DNA from: Aquatica leii
Taxonomy: Eukaryota > Arthropoda > Insecta > Coleoptera > Lampyridae
Assembly (NCBI GenBank): GCA_035610365.1
Contig: CM069436.1
Location: 57,737,505-57,801,504 of the forward strand
Direction: 5' to 3'
DNA length: 64,000 bases
This document shows, piece by piece, positions 47,191-60,333 of this stretch. The position numbers were made by a program, and so were the translations under genes. Position 1 is the stretch's first letter. Each line of letters starts with the position of its first letter. Below the pieces are notes generated by a model. It saw nothing but the letters and a program-made list of their open reading frames with translations, searched no databases and was not told the origin of the DNA.

Positions 47191-49564
47191 GAGGGGAAAG
47201 GGCTAATAATTACAAAAAATCTATTTACTTAATACTTGAACGGACTCAAATACAGTGTTTTATAGCATCAATTACTAAGAGTTTAACTCGATGAAATAAA
47301 AAATGCTGTAGAAAAAGGTTTGATATCGGTTTACGTAGTTTTGTAGCGGCTTAACTTTTTTCCCCTTCTCTAAATCGTTAGGACACGCAATCTAATTTGG
47401 ATGCAAACATATTTTTACAATGAAAAGACTGAAAATCTTTCAGAATTATTTCTGCATCTTGTCTATCCAATTTAACTTAATCTAAGAATGGTACAATGAA
47501 AGTTGATTTGTCTATCAAAATATATTTTAAATTTCATTATACAATGCGTGTAATGTAGTTTCTTTATCTCTGTTGCTAGTATCTATTACTTTTTCAAATA
47601 CATGTTTGAACGTCTCATCGAAATGTTTTTCTTTACAACATTATCTACAAACATGTGAGATTGGTTATCAAAATACTGTTTAATTTTAGTTCTTAAATAT
47701 GCCAATTGATACTTTTTGTTACTGTCAAAATTTCACTCAAACAAAAATTGAACTTTACCGTTGCCATTATCTTTTTTAAATTAGTATAGTTTAGTATACA
47801 TATTTTAGTTTCTTATCCTTGCAATCCAATCACTGGTTTTTTATTTAGTTTTTGCTTTTCTCAATTGCAACGAACAGCATAACGGTCTTCCTTGTATAAC
47901 AACAACGATGAACCAACAGCACGGCCATTTTATATTTACCTTTTTTTGCTTAAATAGTTAAGGAAACTTAAAAAATTTATTGAGTCTATTGATGTAATTT
48001 GTTATCAACAGAAAACAAAATATAATTTTACGAAAATCTTGCTTATTCTGTTATTTATGCATAATTTTATTTTTTTAAATTTACTATTAAATATGGTTTT
48101 ATATTTTAGATATTTTGGCATGGCAGTACTATAATAATAACGATTCATGTAGTTATTAACACACAATTTATTTTTTTGGGTAAAAATGTGTTTTGTGTTT
48201 TGTAACGAATGAAGTTTTATAAAACCTTTTTCCGTTCTTTTAATGAGCTTTACCGGATGTTTATTTATATACTTCTAGATCAACATCTATTGAACACAAC
48301 GCTAAGTTTCTAAAGAAGATTAATTAATATAATTAAAATAAAAATTAATGAAACGTATAGAATAAAACAGTTTATGGCAACAACTTCTATTATTACATAA
48401 TTGCTATTCTACATGTGTATATATACATTTAATCAAAAATAAACTCTAAAAGAAAAAGCTATTTGTAGTTTAAATCTGTGCACGGTACGTACCTAACACA
48501 ATTTTTTGCTTTATTCAGTACAATAGTTTATAAATTGTCAAAAAGTCTTCTTCACATTATGTTATTGTTATTATGTTTAAATTATAATTTTTTATGAATA
48601 AATATAACAGAATTACAACGTTAAAAAAATGTTGTTTTTCGTTTTCTCCATTAACGCAATAAAAAAACACTAATTTACATTATATAAACATTTTCATGTT
48701 GTGAATACTAAAGTAAATATAACAAAATTCTAAGTTCGTGCTACTTCCAAATTTAAATAATTTTGTTATGTACCAGAGAGCTTTTTGCAGTAAAGTTAAA
48801 CACTTTTTGGTATAATTGAATGTATAATAAATGATTTCATTTAAGTTATTAGAATTTATCAAGAAATAAAATTGTTTTTCTACATTCAAAAAAATAATAA
48901 TTGTATAATATCTTTTTTAATTTAAAACTTTTAATTTTTCCTATCTGGAAATGGTTTGAATTAAGAAAACAATAAACCCAGTAAAACATAAGTAAGTGAA
49001 AAATTAAGGAAAAGAGTGTCATAAATCGTTTCTAAGAAAAGGCGAATACGAACATCTATCTAATTAAGCGATTTATATTTACGTTAACAATAAAATAATA
49101 AAAAATAAAGAAACCAGATTATTAAAAAAATTGTGACGTAATTTTCTTCTTAATATTTGGAAAACGTGATTTATAATGATAGCAATAATCAAAATATGCA
49201 TGGTAAAAAAACAAATTTGGTCATTCGTTTTGTCGATGAACCTGGTTTTTAAGATTTTGTAAGTTTTGTTTCTGTTGAAAACATAATAAGTAGACAGAGA
49301 TAATAAATCTATCTCTTCTAAACTTTGGTTTTGAGCTGTTTTCAATTATATCAATAAGTTTACAAGCGTTTTAAAAATTAAACTAAAAATAAATACATCT
49401 ACTATAAGTTGGCAATTGATTCATTGCGATTTAGAGAACTCATTTTTTTATATTTACAAACGAAAATATTTTTTCTACAAACTTTAAATAATGACAAATA
49501 TTTCGTTTTCATATTACAAGGAATAGTTAACATTTGTCAAGAAGTTTACTTTAACGCACGTTGC
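47191..49564. other. AT-rich intergenic DNA, no gene seen
   Basis: Minus-strand frames at 48680-48889 and 49079-49345 show no domain. No repeats were recognised. Confidence 0.4.
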
Positions 49565-49947
49565 AGAAGGCGACGATCATTAATAGTTATTTATCAAACA
49601 TAATTGTTAATGGTAACGATTAATAATCGAAACATTTCAACGCCGTGAGCGAGTGTAACGAGCAAACGCGTTAATATTATCGAGATTATTTGTTGCCGAT
49701 TAACGCACGAACTGGTTTTAAACTTTTTCCTTTGATCGTACCTTAGTAAAACTTGTGATGGATAATAAATACATAAAAAAGTATACGAACTGACCCGTTA
49801 TTATATCTAATAGTCGCGCAATATTGTTGAATCAATTATTGCTAACTATTTCATTGGTTGCTATAAAAAATAGTTCATTATTAGAAATTCACCTATTGGT
49901 TCAAAATCGTTCATTAACAGGCGTCATTAAAGATTTGTTTCTGATAC
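49565..49947 (-). repeat. Inverted-orientation copy of the dispersed repeat at 6120-6490
   Basis: Reading the minus strand, the order of shared words is the same as at 6.1-6.5 kb: ATCTTTAATGAC, AACGATTTTGAACCAAT, GCAACCAATGAAAT, ATATTGCGCGACTA, the TATTAACGCGTTTGCTCG core, and then CGATTATTAATCG. No coding potential was seen. Confidence 0.65.
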
Positions 49948-50821
49948 AATACGTCACGTTATCGAGTAAAAATAATTTTAACGCTTACTGTCAGTAGTAA
50001 TGGCTGCAACACAAACAAATATTTAAAACATCAGTTTGATTTCAATATTCAATTGTGCACAGTTGTGATTGAGTTGGTTGAGTAACTAAGCACAAAAACT
50101 ATAATGAAAAGCAGCGATAATAATATTTAGAATACTTCATTTAAAATTAGAGATGTTGCAAAAAGTATGAGAAGTAATATATTCTCTTTATAATGTGGTG
50201 TAAGTGAAAAATGTTTCCAAATATTGAAATCATTTTCATTATGGTCAAATTACTCAAATCTAAGAGCCATTCTTTCTACCAAAAATGACATGAACTTGAG
50301 TGATTTTAGAAAGTTGAAATCATATTTTAAAGAGCAAAGTGTGGGATACAGATAAAAAATCTAAAACCTTTAGCGGAAATAAAATATGCAAATTTCAATA
50401 CGATGTTCCTGATGAAACTTATTTAGTTATAAAGATAAAGTTTGCTTCGATGTAATTTTTGTGGCTATATTGTAAACGTTATTATATATCAGAGGTTGTT
50501 TTAGTTATTAAAATTGCTGGTGCCTGTAAGAGAGGCACTGGTTAAAATAGAATAGAATAGTAAAAAATGTTGAAGATAAAGAATTCGTTCTAGTGATCAA
50601 TATACCTGCTTCTAAAACCAGGAGAAACAGAACATTTATGGTAACAGATTGGATTAAGACCCAGAGGAGAAAACACTCCACCGAGATTATTTTTAAACTA
50701 TAATCAAAGTAGGTGTTTTAATCAACCTATATAAATAAAAACCAAAAATCCTAAAAAATATAGCCAAATATCTAAATTTATTTATCGCTCTGTGATTCAT
50801 ACAAGAAACACTACTTGAGAC
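49948..50821. other. Intergenic DNA, no gene identified
   Basis: Short, less AT-rich stretches at 50580-50720 might be decayed coding DNA, but no family was recognised. Confidence 0.35.
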
Positions 50822-51802
50822 CAGTGTTTCTTAAACTCTTTTGGCCTACGGACTCCTTTTCGTAGTCAAAACTTGCCCACGAACCCTTAAGTAAAAAACC
50901 TATATAAATGTATAATAAAAAAATTACAAATTTAACTAACTACTACTTGAATAGTAAATGGTGACTTAAAAATAAACATAAATACAATATATTCTTGAAG
51001 AAGTATTTATTAAAATTATTTTTTTTGTTTTAAAATACAAAAAAATTCTTTATTAATGACTTGTATAAACCTGATGGGATGTTATCAGTTTATTTACGTC
51101 GGGCTCAATGTTTGTAAGTAGCAACCGCAAATCCCCACAAGTACTTATTTTTAGTTGGGTTATTTTTTGTGATGAGGCTCATAACGCACTAAATCCACAT
51201 TTTACGGATAACGCAATCAACAGCTGGATGTAAAATTGGGATCTGTTTTTGTAACCAGATGTTGTCGTACCCTTGTTTAAACATTAGTTTCAGGTCTTCA
51301 TTTGTGGATAATTGAATAAGTTGCTCCTGTATTAGTATGTATTTATCTGTGTTTGTGCTCTGATTTTGGATACAAAAAAGTTCAACACTCAGTCGGGAGT
51401 ATCCAAGTGAAGAATGTCTTTAAATATTTGGTTTAGGTTTGGTTAAAGCGTCGTTAAGTGTTGAGAATAAGCAAACAATTATTTATCAATTTTGAAAGAT
51501 TTGGAAACAGAATATTTTTTCCTTATCAAGTTTTGTTGATACTGAGCCATTTTGTCGATCTTTCTTCGTACAGTATTATTACTCAGTGGAATTCTTTTTA
51601 TAACATCGAAAGCTGATTGCAGACCATACCATATTTCTTTTTTTTTCTTGCTGCTTTTTGACCTTCTGCTTTTTTTATTTGGGTGTGACATACGACGCAC
51701 ATTCTTCTTTTTTTTTAAATTAAACATTGTTTTTAGCGTATGAGTTAAATTTTTTAATTTTTTTGTTATGCCTGAGCTTAAGCTAAGCATATCAGCAACC
51801 AA
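50822..51802 (-). pseudogene. hAT-type transposase relic (ZBED5/SCAND3-like)
   Basis: The open frame at 51802-51479 ends with IPLSNNTVRRKIDKMAQYQQ, the conserved IPLSNxTVxRRIxxM segment of ZBED5/SCAND3-like hAT transposases. A lysine-rich, altered stretch precedes it. On the same strand at about 51200-51080, SALCASSQKITQLKI, then LRLLLTNIEPDVNKLI, match the C-terminal hAT dimerisation region. The catalytic middle is missing. CAGTGTTTCTTAAACTCTTT at about 50822 looks like a hAT terminal inverted repeat and would be the 3' outer end. The other end was not found. Confidence 0.75.
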
Positions 51803-51949
51803 ATTTTTGCAAAATTTCTATATTGTTTTTGTAGAGATTTTGTATAGAATATACCTCTTCTAAGAATTGTTTTATAGGAACCCATTTGATCTGAAATAAT
51901 TATTTTATATGTTTTGTCTTTATTGTAACCACAAATTAGTTTGTTAAGT

Positions 51950-52510
51950 TAAGTTGTTTTTGTTTATTATTTTTTCTCCCCTACTTGTGCTGGATGATTT
52001 TACGTTTACATCCACCATTTCTGGGACATGTTTTGTTGTCAATATTCAAACATTCCTTAACGTTTTATCTTTTTTTGCTACTATTTCTCTTATCTTCAAT
52101 TTAGCTTTCATAGCTACCTTTGGGATAAACTTTTTATTTGCTTTTACAGTCTTCTGGCAAAAAAATACTAACGCTAGCGTGTAGCTAGTAAAGAAATTGT
52201 ACATGTACCTACCTTCATTCAGCAGCCCTTGTGATAGATCCTTGAAAACTTTTGCGGATAAGCCGTAATTTGTATCATAAATCTCAGATTTACCTAAATT
52301 AATTTTGTTTGATCATGTGTATCCTTCTAAAGAACACAATTTAAAAAGTTTTATTCCGTACTTGTGCGTTTTAGGTATATATTGGCGAAAAAGAGTTTTG
52401 TCAATTACATAATTTTTGCTGGGGATAAAGACATTTTCATACTTAGATTCAAGCATATCTAACAGCGGTTTAATTTTTGCTAATTTGCTAAAAGGAAAAC
52501 TGTTTTCTTT
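51950..52510 (-). pseudogene. piggyBac-like transposase, middle part
   Basis: On the minus strand, FPFSKLAKIKPLLDMLESKY, then IPSKNYVIDKTL, then FRQYIPKTHKYGIKLFKL and CSLEGYT match the catalytic core of piggyBac proteins. The expected DE(T/S)...P.RGR stretch is partly deleted. After a stop come SAKVFKDLSQGLLNEGRYMY and NFFTS, the block where the next Asp is expected; that Asp is missing. A further part reads KLKIREIVAKKDKTLRNV and LTTKHVPEMVDVNVK (the piggyBac EIxA and HxPExV segment). It is a dead copy with at least two lost catalytic residues. Confidence 0.75.
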
Positions 52511-54367
52511 TTTAAATAATGTAACAAACGTAATAATAATTTCAATCTGTTTCGGGACCTGAAACTTGGGGCTATGCTATTTTTGTAAATATGTCTTGTT
52601 GACCAATAAGAAGTCATATTTCTCTGTAACGTTTTTATTTTAGTTAAAATTCTTTATTAAAAATTCTTTAGTTTGTACTTATCAGTCTTTGTATAGCGAT
52701 TTTAGAAGTCATTAGATTTTTTTTTCTTTCAATTAAGACTTGTTCGTTTTGTTGATTTGCAAATTATTAGTTTAAGAATAGAAATTTTACAACGCTGTTT
52801 TATTTGGCGGAACTACAATTTAATCAATTACCTGTTTTCGAAAATTTCAACTTGAAGGATAGGTGGTTTCTTATCTCGCGATGCGTATATGTGTGTTTTC
52901 CGTTTTAGAACGGGCAGATATCTATAAGCTTGCTGATCAGTACTTTCTTTGAAGAATTCGGTTGTTTCATTGTGTTATAGTGGAAATCTCGAGTGCAAAT
53001 TTATTTTAGTAAACTTTGGCTCTACATGTAAATGGATTTATTCCCTATTAACACTGCGCGTCTTTTGAAAAATTTGCTATATTTGAAAAGAAATTTGGTG
53101 GAATTTTTTGTTTGTTTGACGCACACGTCGTTGAGACGGATTTGTGAACTCCGACGTCTTCCAAAGATTTAAATTCGCAAATTACAGCCGCCCAAGATCT
53201 AAAGGTATGTTTCTTATTAATCTGCTGTTTTATCGGAACGTTGCGTTCACCTGGTGCTAAGTCTGTCACTTTTTTTTAGGCTGTTTGCTTCGTCGTAATG
53301 TTATTAATACAGAAGTTTCTTTGCTGGAAATCGTTTGTATGTCTTCGTGTCGTTGTATGTGGTTCTAGTAGTCCTGCTACTAAAGAAAAATTTACAGAAA
53401 ATTCCGACACCAGATGCAGACGCCATCTTAATGCGATTGGTTTTCCCGGCACTTCGTGGATATCTACGGCGATTAAAAAGCTAAGCTTAAATTTTTCTTT
53501 GATGTCATTATTTGTTACATATTATTGCATAAGCAATCTGACCAACAATTTGAATCAATTCCATTTTTTTTTAAATTAATTATATTGTTTTAAATATCAC
53601 AATTATTGAATTTAAACAAACTATAACTTTTTTTTATAACGTCGAAAGTTAAATTTGAACAAGATTAAATTTACGTGTAATTATAAGTAATCGATTTAAT
53701 ATTTTGCGATCTCAATTAGATCAAATTTTTGCAGCTTGATTGAGTAATTTTTGTTTGCGAATTATTTTTATGATAAAACGTTTATCTTGTTGTAGCATTT
53801 AGTTAAGTGATTCTTTTGCAGGTATATTCGGGGTAATATAAGCTTATATAACTCGTCGTACCCTATAGATTTAACCGCGTTTTATTGTATATTTTTTCTG
53901 AACTCGAGATTTTGCGAGTTGTAATCATTATAGCGATCTATTTGGCTGCCTGGATTTGATTTGAACTATCTAATGTTTTGTTATAACTACGAATTTTTAT
54001 TTAGGCGTTATAGTTTGGTTATTACAATTTTCGTTATTTATGTTTGTCTCAAGTTTTGTTGAATTCTTTATTTATGTTAAGCACAATACTCTATTTTGTT
54101 TAATAGTTGTTGGACTGAGTTTTTTTGTTATTTATCTACTGGGTATACTGATATATATATATATTTAAACTTCAAGTGTCTTTTTTTCTTTATTCTTCTT
54201 ACCAACGATTTTCCTGTTTTTTATAACACACCCTTGGTGTGGTGGTTAGAGTTTTTAATTGAAAACAGGTGGCGCTTTATTGGTTATTTCTTGTTAAATT
54301 TAACCCAGACCGTCTTCACTGGGCTTAGTCGGATCTCTATCCACTGCTTTACCAAGTTGGAGCTGAT
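52511..54367. other. DNA separating two piggyBac fragments; content unclear
   Basis: Open frames at 53048-53269 (minus) and 53298-53579 (plus) overlap a region of somewhat higher GC. Neither has a recognisable domain. AAG/GTATGT at about 53199 and TTAATACAG near 53312 could be plus-strand splice sites, but this is weak. If the fragments either side were one piggyBac copy, this would be a 1.8-kb insertion. Confidence 0.35.
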
Positions 54368-54960
54368 TCAAGATATGAAAGGCACGAATAAACGGTAGGT
54401 TGTTTGTTGTTGAAAATAAAAATTATATATAAGCGTCGCACTCATTCGCAATAGTCCTGTCCATATCAAAAGGTTAAAAAACTTTGTTATGTCTTCAGCA
54501 TTAGTTGGATACCACTTATTTAGACGACTGTGTCGAGCTGTTCGAGTGCGCTGAATTGTTTGTTCAGCGTATATATTAGTTTCAGTAACAATGAAGTTTA
54601 TAATGTTTTTGTCAAAAAATAGAAACGTATCAAAAACAAAAACATTTGTAGATAAATCTAACTGTAAACCAGATTTTCCTATGAAATCAAAACGTTTTTG
54701 TCTACCTTCATAATCGCTCCATTTAACATCATCAAACTCAGGCAATTCCCGCTTAGGTATTTCGTTATCTTTTGCAGGTTCTTTCAACTCCAAATTTTCA
54801 AGAAATTTTTTAATTTTGTTTTCATCTTTATCCGACAAATAAGTCTAATTAGGTTTAATTATTAAATCATATGAACTAAAATCTTTAACCTCTTCATCGG
54901 ATATGTTTTCGGCAACTTTTTTCAGTTTGCTTTCAGTTCAGTTCAGCAACTTTTGTATTT
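54368..54960 (-). pseudogene. piggyBac-like transposase, N-terminal part
   Basis: The frame begins upstream of an in-frame stop (near 54848) with the acidic segment NISDEEVKDFSSYDLI. It then runs open for about 150 codons with DVKWSDYEGRQKRFDFIGKS, GLQLDLSTNVFVFDTF, IINFIVTETNIYAEQTI and WYPTNAEDITKFFNLLIWTG. These are the conserved opening blocks of the DDE_Tnp_1_7 (piggyBac) domain. The frame then degenerates. It has the same orientation as the middle part at 51.95-52.51 kb and lies in the correct order, so both may derive from one element. Confidence 0.85.
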
Positions 54961-57900
54961 GCCGTAACTTGTAGATATTTAGATAAAAATTAGAAAAGAA
55001 ATAGTCACAGTAATTACGTGCTATCCGATATGAGTCAGATGCACTAATGATTTGTATACTACACGAGTTTACCACAGTAACGGTAAAAACTCGTCGTAAC
55101 ATGTTTAGAAGAGTCACACATTTATAACTAATATGGCTTGTAGTAAAATGACGCTTTATGAATGACTGTGTCAGTCATATACGTGTGACAACAAAAAAAT
55201 TGTTTTTCCGAAAATTTTGGTAAACATTTTTTTTAATAGAGCATAAAATTTCTTTTTGATGTATCTAAATTATTTAATAAAATTATCATGACCCAAATAA
55301 AAATTTGATTTCATCGTGGCGATTAACGTGTTAAGCTTAGAAGGTTTTATGGAATCGTTTGACATCGTTTTATTACGTAGAAGACACATAGATAAAGTAC
55401 TATTTCTTGGTGACGATATCAAGCCATATTTCATATATTCAACACTGTATTGTCTGCTTTTTTTGGCTCATTCATACTGTTATCTGAAAAAAAGGGCCAA
55501 AAAATATATAGCACAATGAATATATCAAAACTTTTATTTGCAACAAACCACTGTTAATTATAATAGTTTTTTTTATTGGAATGATCCCTTGAATTAATTA
55601 TTTGAGATGTAAGATTAAATTTCATGTAAATGTTACATATTGTGTAGGTACTCATGGTGTACCAATTAATTTTCCAAGAAAAATCAATAATTCAGAAATT
55701 AATCAACAACAGAATATAATAATACAATAATTCCAAACATTTGCAGATTTGGTTATTCGCTGAAGTGATCAAAATAAACAAAAATATAAAATAGTAAGCT
55801 ATAACTTTTAGGGTGCATTATATTAAATTACAAAACCCAATATGTCTAACTTCGTTTACTACATCATTAATAATATATTTCTTAAAAACACATCTGTTTT
55901 TAATAAATAAGAAACCCTTAATGAATGTTAAGGGATTACTGTACTGATAACTGTGATATATAATTTCTTTAATCAACTTAAACAAGAATATAACTTTGTT
56001 TAAATAAATATAAATTAAAAAGAGATATATCAATTTTATTCAAATATACTTATATGAACTTTTTTTGTCCAAGACTAGGAAAATTTGTTGTATGCACTTT
56101 ACATCATGCATAAAACAGAACTAAATTGTTGCTGAGATGGACGACTATTTTATAGTTCATACTAGTTGGTGCTAGTATGACTTCTATTTAGTTAACGGAG
56201 AAAACAATATCACACAGCTAAAGCACCATAGATGTAAAAGTTCGTTGGTCGCAGAAGGCTATATCGATGATAGCACTAATAAAAAAATGCAAACAGTAAA
56301 GAAAATTTTGCTAGAACTTTCCAAATTACAGTTATCTATTTTGTAAATTGCAATACTTAAAATACTCAAATTTTAAACAAAAACTCGGTATTTGCTATGA
56401 ATCAGGAATTTCTATCAAAGATTGTCAAAACTGCACTTTTAACTTAAATATTATAAATAACAAATAACTTGTTTCATATTCTATCGAGCTTGCACAATAC
56501 ATTTGGTAATTTCGTAATACCTAGTTGTATTATATTATTTGGTACTGTTTTTAGAAAGAATGTTGTATGCATTACAAACAAAAAGTTACTTTTGTGCTCT
56601 CAAGTGATTGACGCTTCCGCTTCACGTCGAGCGACAAACTTCTCTCTCCGAGCAAAAAAGTATTTCTTTCTTTTAATACATAAATAACTACTTTTGTTTG
56701 AAAAACTTGTGGCTCGTCTAAAATTAATTATTTATTTTTAGTATTATAAAATTGTAATATACCTAAAGAATAATTTTAAATAAATGGTTTTGTACTTTGG
56801 TACTTGTACTTCGAAATTTCTAAAAAAAAACTAAATAAATTAATACAAAAAAAATATTTAAATTACAAGGTGTACTTTTAAATTCATTAGTCATTACTAC
56901 TGCTTATTACTTGTTTTTTTTTTATAAAATATTTCGAAACAAAGAAATTGTATTCAAAATCCGGTAGAATTTGTTATACGCATATACAATTATTTTCTTT
57001 TAAATATCCTCACGTTTAAAGTTAAAAAAAGTTTCTGAATTTTAAAACTTTTACATTTGGCTACACGGTAATATATTAAATACTTGACCGATTTTTCAAT
57101 ATTACGTAACAGTTCGGGTCAAACAAAGTTTGAAAGTACCACAGCTTGCATCAACTAATATTGATTATCTTGTGTGCAACTCTAGCAACGCTTGTTTGTG
57201 ATACATAAATTTTGTTTAAGAAAGTTCTATTCTGGGTGTGCTTTATTATTGCGATTACTGCAATAAATGTTTGTTATCGCGTTTGAATGGGCAACCTCGG
57301 ACCTTTTTATTCAATGACGAGGTGACTTCCTCTGAAGCAGCACCGCCTATTGATCTTTACACTCAGCACTTACAACTTTTCTTGTTAGTAATAAAAATTT
57401 AAATTATTCTATTTATATTAAACATTTTTAATTTTAAGCTGTTTTAAACTTTTGAGGACGTGTTTGTATCTTGATTATAGAAACCTACAAACTCTCTTTA
57501 TAGAAGCATTAGAAAAACATTTGACTCAATTGTGCTTTTTCAACAATATTACAGTAACAAGTAAACAGAAACATCAAAGAAAATGCTAAATAATTAATAT
57601 TATTGTGTTTGTTTAAGTTTATTGAATGATAAAATTATGTATTTTGAAATTGCGAATTATAAAAAAAGTAACAAGTGTTGCTTATTGTTAGCTTAAGTTT
57701 TTATATAGAATAACGGTTGTTATCTACTGTGAAAATACTTATTATGTATTTTCCGATGACGTGGTCGTAATTTTAATCTTGACGCTTTGTTGGTCACACT
57801 GTGACCTTTTTTGGAATTATTTTAAATAATGTTGACATTGTCACCTGATTCCTTTCGTATATGTATATATCGATTCCTTGTTTGATAAACATTGCTTGTT

Positions 57901-60152
57901 GTGGTTTCAAAAATTTTGTTGCAGGCTGATCGCCACTCAAAACAAGGTTTAACAATGCAACTTTCATTTGTTCTGCTACGTCAATTTTTGAGCAGGAATT
58001 GTTTTTTATTTCTACAGCTAGACATACGATTGGGCATAAATTGGATGTCGCAAAACAATTGAGGATTTTTACAGTTTTTTAAATTTTATATTCGTTTTCA
58101 ATTACACTAAGTTAAATCGCTACAAACAAATTTTGGTTTCAAGTTGTTTTAAAAAAGATTAATTAAATTTTTGATTCACAACTGTAGCTTTTTTCTAAAC
58201 GCGGCAACTTGCTATAGTTTTGCAGAGGGTCTGGTAGATATATTGCACAAACACGCCAGTTTTAGCGAAAAGTTTGGTTTGGCAAAGTGCCTAGTGCGTT
58301 CATAACAGTTTGGTTTTTATGGGGTTTACTATAAATGTAAATAGTTCTAAAAACAAAATAAACCTTATAGCTATATATCTATACACGATGGAGAATAACT
58401 ATAACAAAATTTGATAGCGGAACTATCTCGTAGTGTAACTTATATAGTAAAAAACTCTCTATAAGTAGTGTAGAGATAATTTTTTTTTATATGAAACCAA
58501 CTATTTTAAAAACAAATTAATATTTTTTTTGATATAGACTGCTAAAATGATAGGTCAAAACTTTTTGCTTCAATAGTATGTCAAAAACAATCGGTAAAAC
58601 AAACTCTTTTGCGATAGTGTGCGATTGTGTGAGATTGTTCTGCACTTTTACCATTTTATGCAAAGTATGCTTGTATAAATACACTTTGTTTGTTTTTGCA
58701 AGATTTTTAACTTCTTATAAAATACTGTTTAACCATGCTACAAGGATTGGTCTCCAGATATTATTTTGGCTTACTAGTGAGCATGAACACAAACCCTAGA
58801 ACTTAGAAACAAAGTTTACATTTCGGTTTCTTGTTGTTTACTTTTACTAAAGTAGTATAGGTATAATCATATTTACAATATTTAAATTCTTTGCTACCCC
58901 ACTTGTCAATGCTTGTTCACTTCCACTTAAATTGTAGTCTTTTTTGATTTATTTGAAATACTTCTATTTTGCTACACTTTTATGAAAACACTTAGCGATA
59001 CACTGAAACAAAGTAAACTAAACTAGTTCGCCGAAATGGTGGAGCCATACTACCTGCTCCACTTTTGCAAACATTTTAAGAATGTTTGTGCTATATAAAT
59101 TTAGAAAGTTCTTATAAAAGCTTTATAATTTTTGAAAAACTTTTTTTCTAAAATTATTCTAGATCACTATGTTTGTTTGTGCTTGCAACAGTGTTTTGTG
59201 GAGCTTTTATTTACTTTTTACAGCGTTTCTAGGGAACTAGTTAAGAATTTAATATGTAATTTATAGTTTCTTTACAGTAAAAAGTATGAAAATTTCAAAT
59301 TCTACAAACTTATAATTTTTGTAATATATTTTATATTTACTCTGTTTAATAAGAATTTGACTACTTATAAAAAAAGTTAGTCTGTTATCAATAACAATTG
59401 TTTTAGATATTTTATTCAAAGTGAGCCACTGGACGGCCGTTTCACCCTTTTGGGGCTCTTTAGCAGTCGCGTTGACATTGTTACCTTACAATGTTTACGC
59501 GGTTTATTCAAAACGTTTCCATCTCTATAGACATTTACTTATTTTAAAAGGTATATTATTTATTAATCATTAGATAAACTTAATAAACCTGCATAGTTTT
59601 TATATATAAAACGTAAGTTATGATCATATTGCAACATAAATTTTTAATTGAACAATTTTCCTTTAAAGATTTGGTCTAAAGTGGCCACGTTTTGAGATAC
59701 TTGCAATTAAAGTTTTCAGGCCGGTCCTGTCTATCTAACAAATAGAAATTTACTGTCCATTGTAATTATGCGGTAAGTAATGGGTAAGTACTCTGAAATC
59801 CGTGAAACATATTGATGTATTGTGTTTATTATTGTTTTCTTTAATTTTTCATTATCAAAAAATAAATTGATAATAAAATAATTAAAACAGATACTTATTT
59901 ATTACTACTACGCTTTATCCGATAACATAATTCTGTATTTTTTTAAATTTTTGTTGTCAGCACATTGCTGAGAAAAAAATTTGTACTTTTTAGAACTGTT
60001 TATTTTTATTTGTGGTGTCGACAATCTTAGGAGATTTGATTAGTGTGGCAGGTCCGCATTTTACAATATAATTTGCTAAAAATTGTGATTTTTTTAAATT
60101 TTTTAAATGAAGATTGTATTATCCATTGTAAAGCTCAAAATGGGATTTAATT
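54961..60152. other. AT-rich intergenic DNA, no gene seen
   Basis: Open frames at 55316-55519, 55818-56033, 56469-56687 and 58578-58799 show no recognised domain. I found no tRNA-like cloverleaf and no large repeats. Confidence 0.4.
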
Positions 60153-60333
60153 ATAATTTTAAATGATTTAATGCCTTTCCCATATACGTAACTGTTTTTT
60201 TATTTATTAATTATTTGCGGCTACATATTTCGACCTGATGATGACCGTTAGGTCGAAACATGTAGCCGCAAATAATTAATAAATAAAAAAACAGTTACGT
60301 ATATGGGAAAGGCATTAAATCATTAAAAATTAT
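60153..60333. repeat. Near-perfect palindrome, 84-bp arms around a 13-nt centre
   Basis: 60153-60236 and 60250-60333 are reverse complements with only two or three mismatches, including TGCCTTTCCCATATACGTAA, TTATTTGCGGCTACAT and TTTCGACCT. The centre is GATGATGACCGTT. Across the centre on the plus strand lies CTGATGAT-GACC-GTTA-GGTC-GAAAC, the same hammerhead-like signature found in the Penelope-like element. A transcript of either strand would fold into a very long hairpin. It may be two Penelope-type termini joined head to head, or a small foldback element. No coding sequence adjoins it. Confidence 0.9.
60235..60259 (+). ncRNA. Hammerhead-like core in the palindrome centre
   Basis: CTGATGAT, stem GACC/GGTC with loop GTTA, then GAAAC. 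This matches the layout at 15619 (two-box core plus one extra base before stem II). GCGGCTACAT/ATGTAGCCGC can pair around it as an outer stem. Whether it can cleave is unknown, because 13 bases separate the outer stem from CTGATGA. Confidence 0.45.

Noticed and set aside
54149-54165. TA-repeat as a possible regulatory or origin element
   Set aside because: Too short and too common in DNA of this composition.
54096-54398. 100-codon plus-strand frame before the piggyBac N-terminal part
   Set aside because: Hydrophobic, T-rich translation without motif; its end overlaps the antisense of a recognisable transposase.
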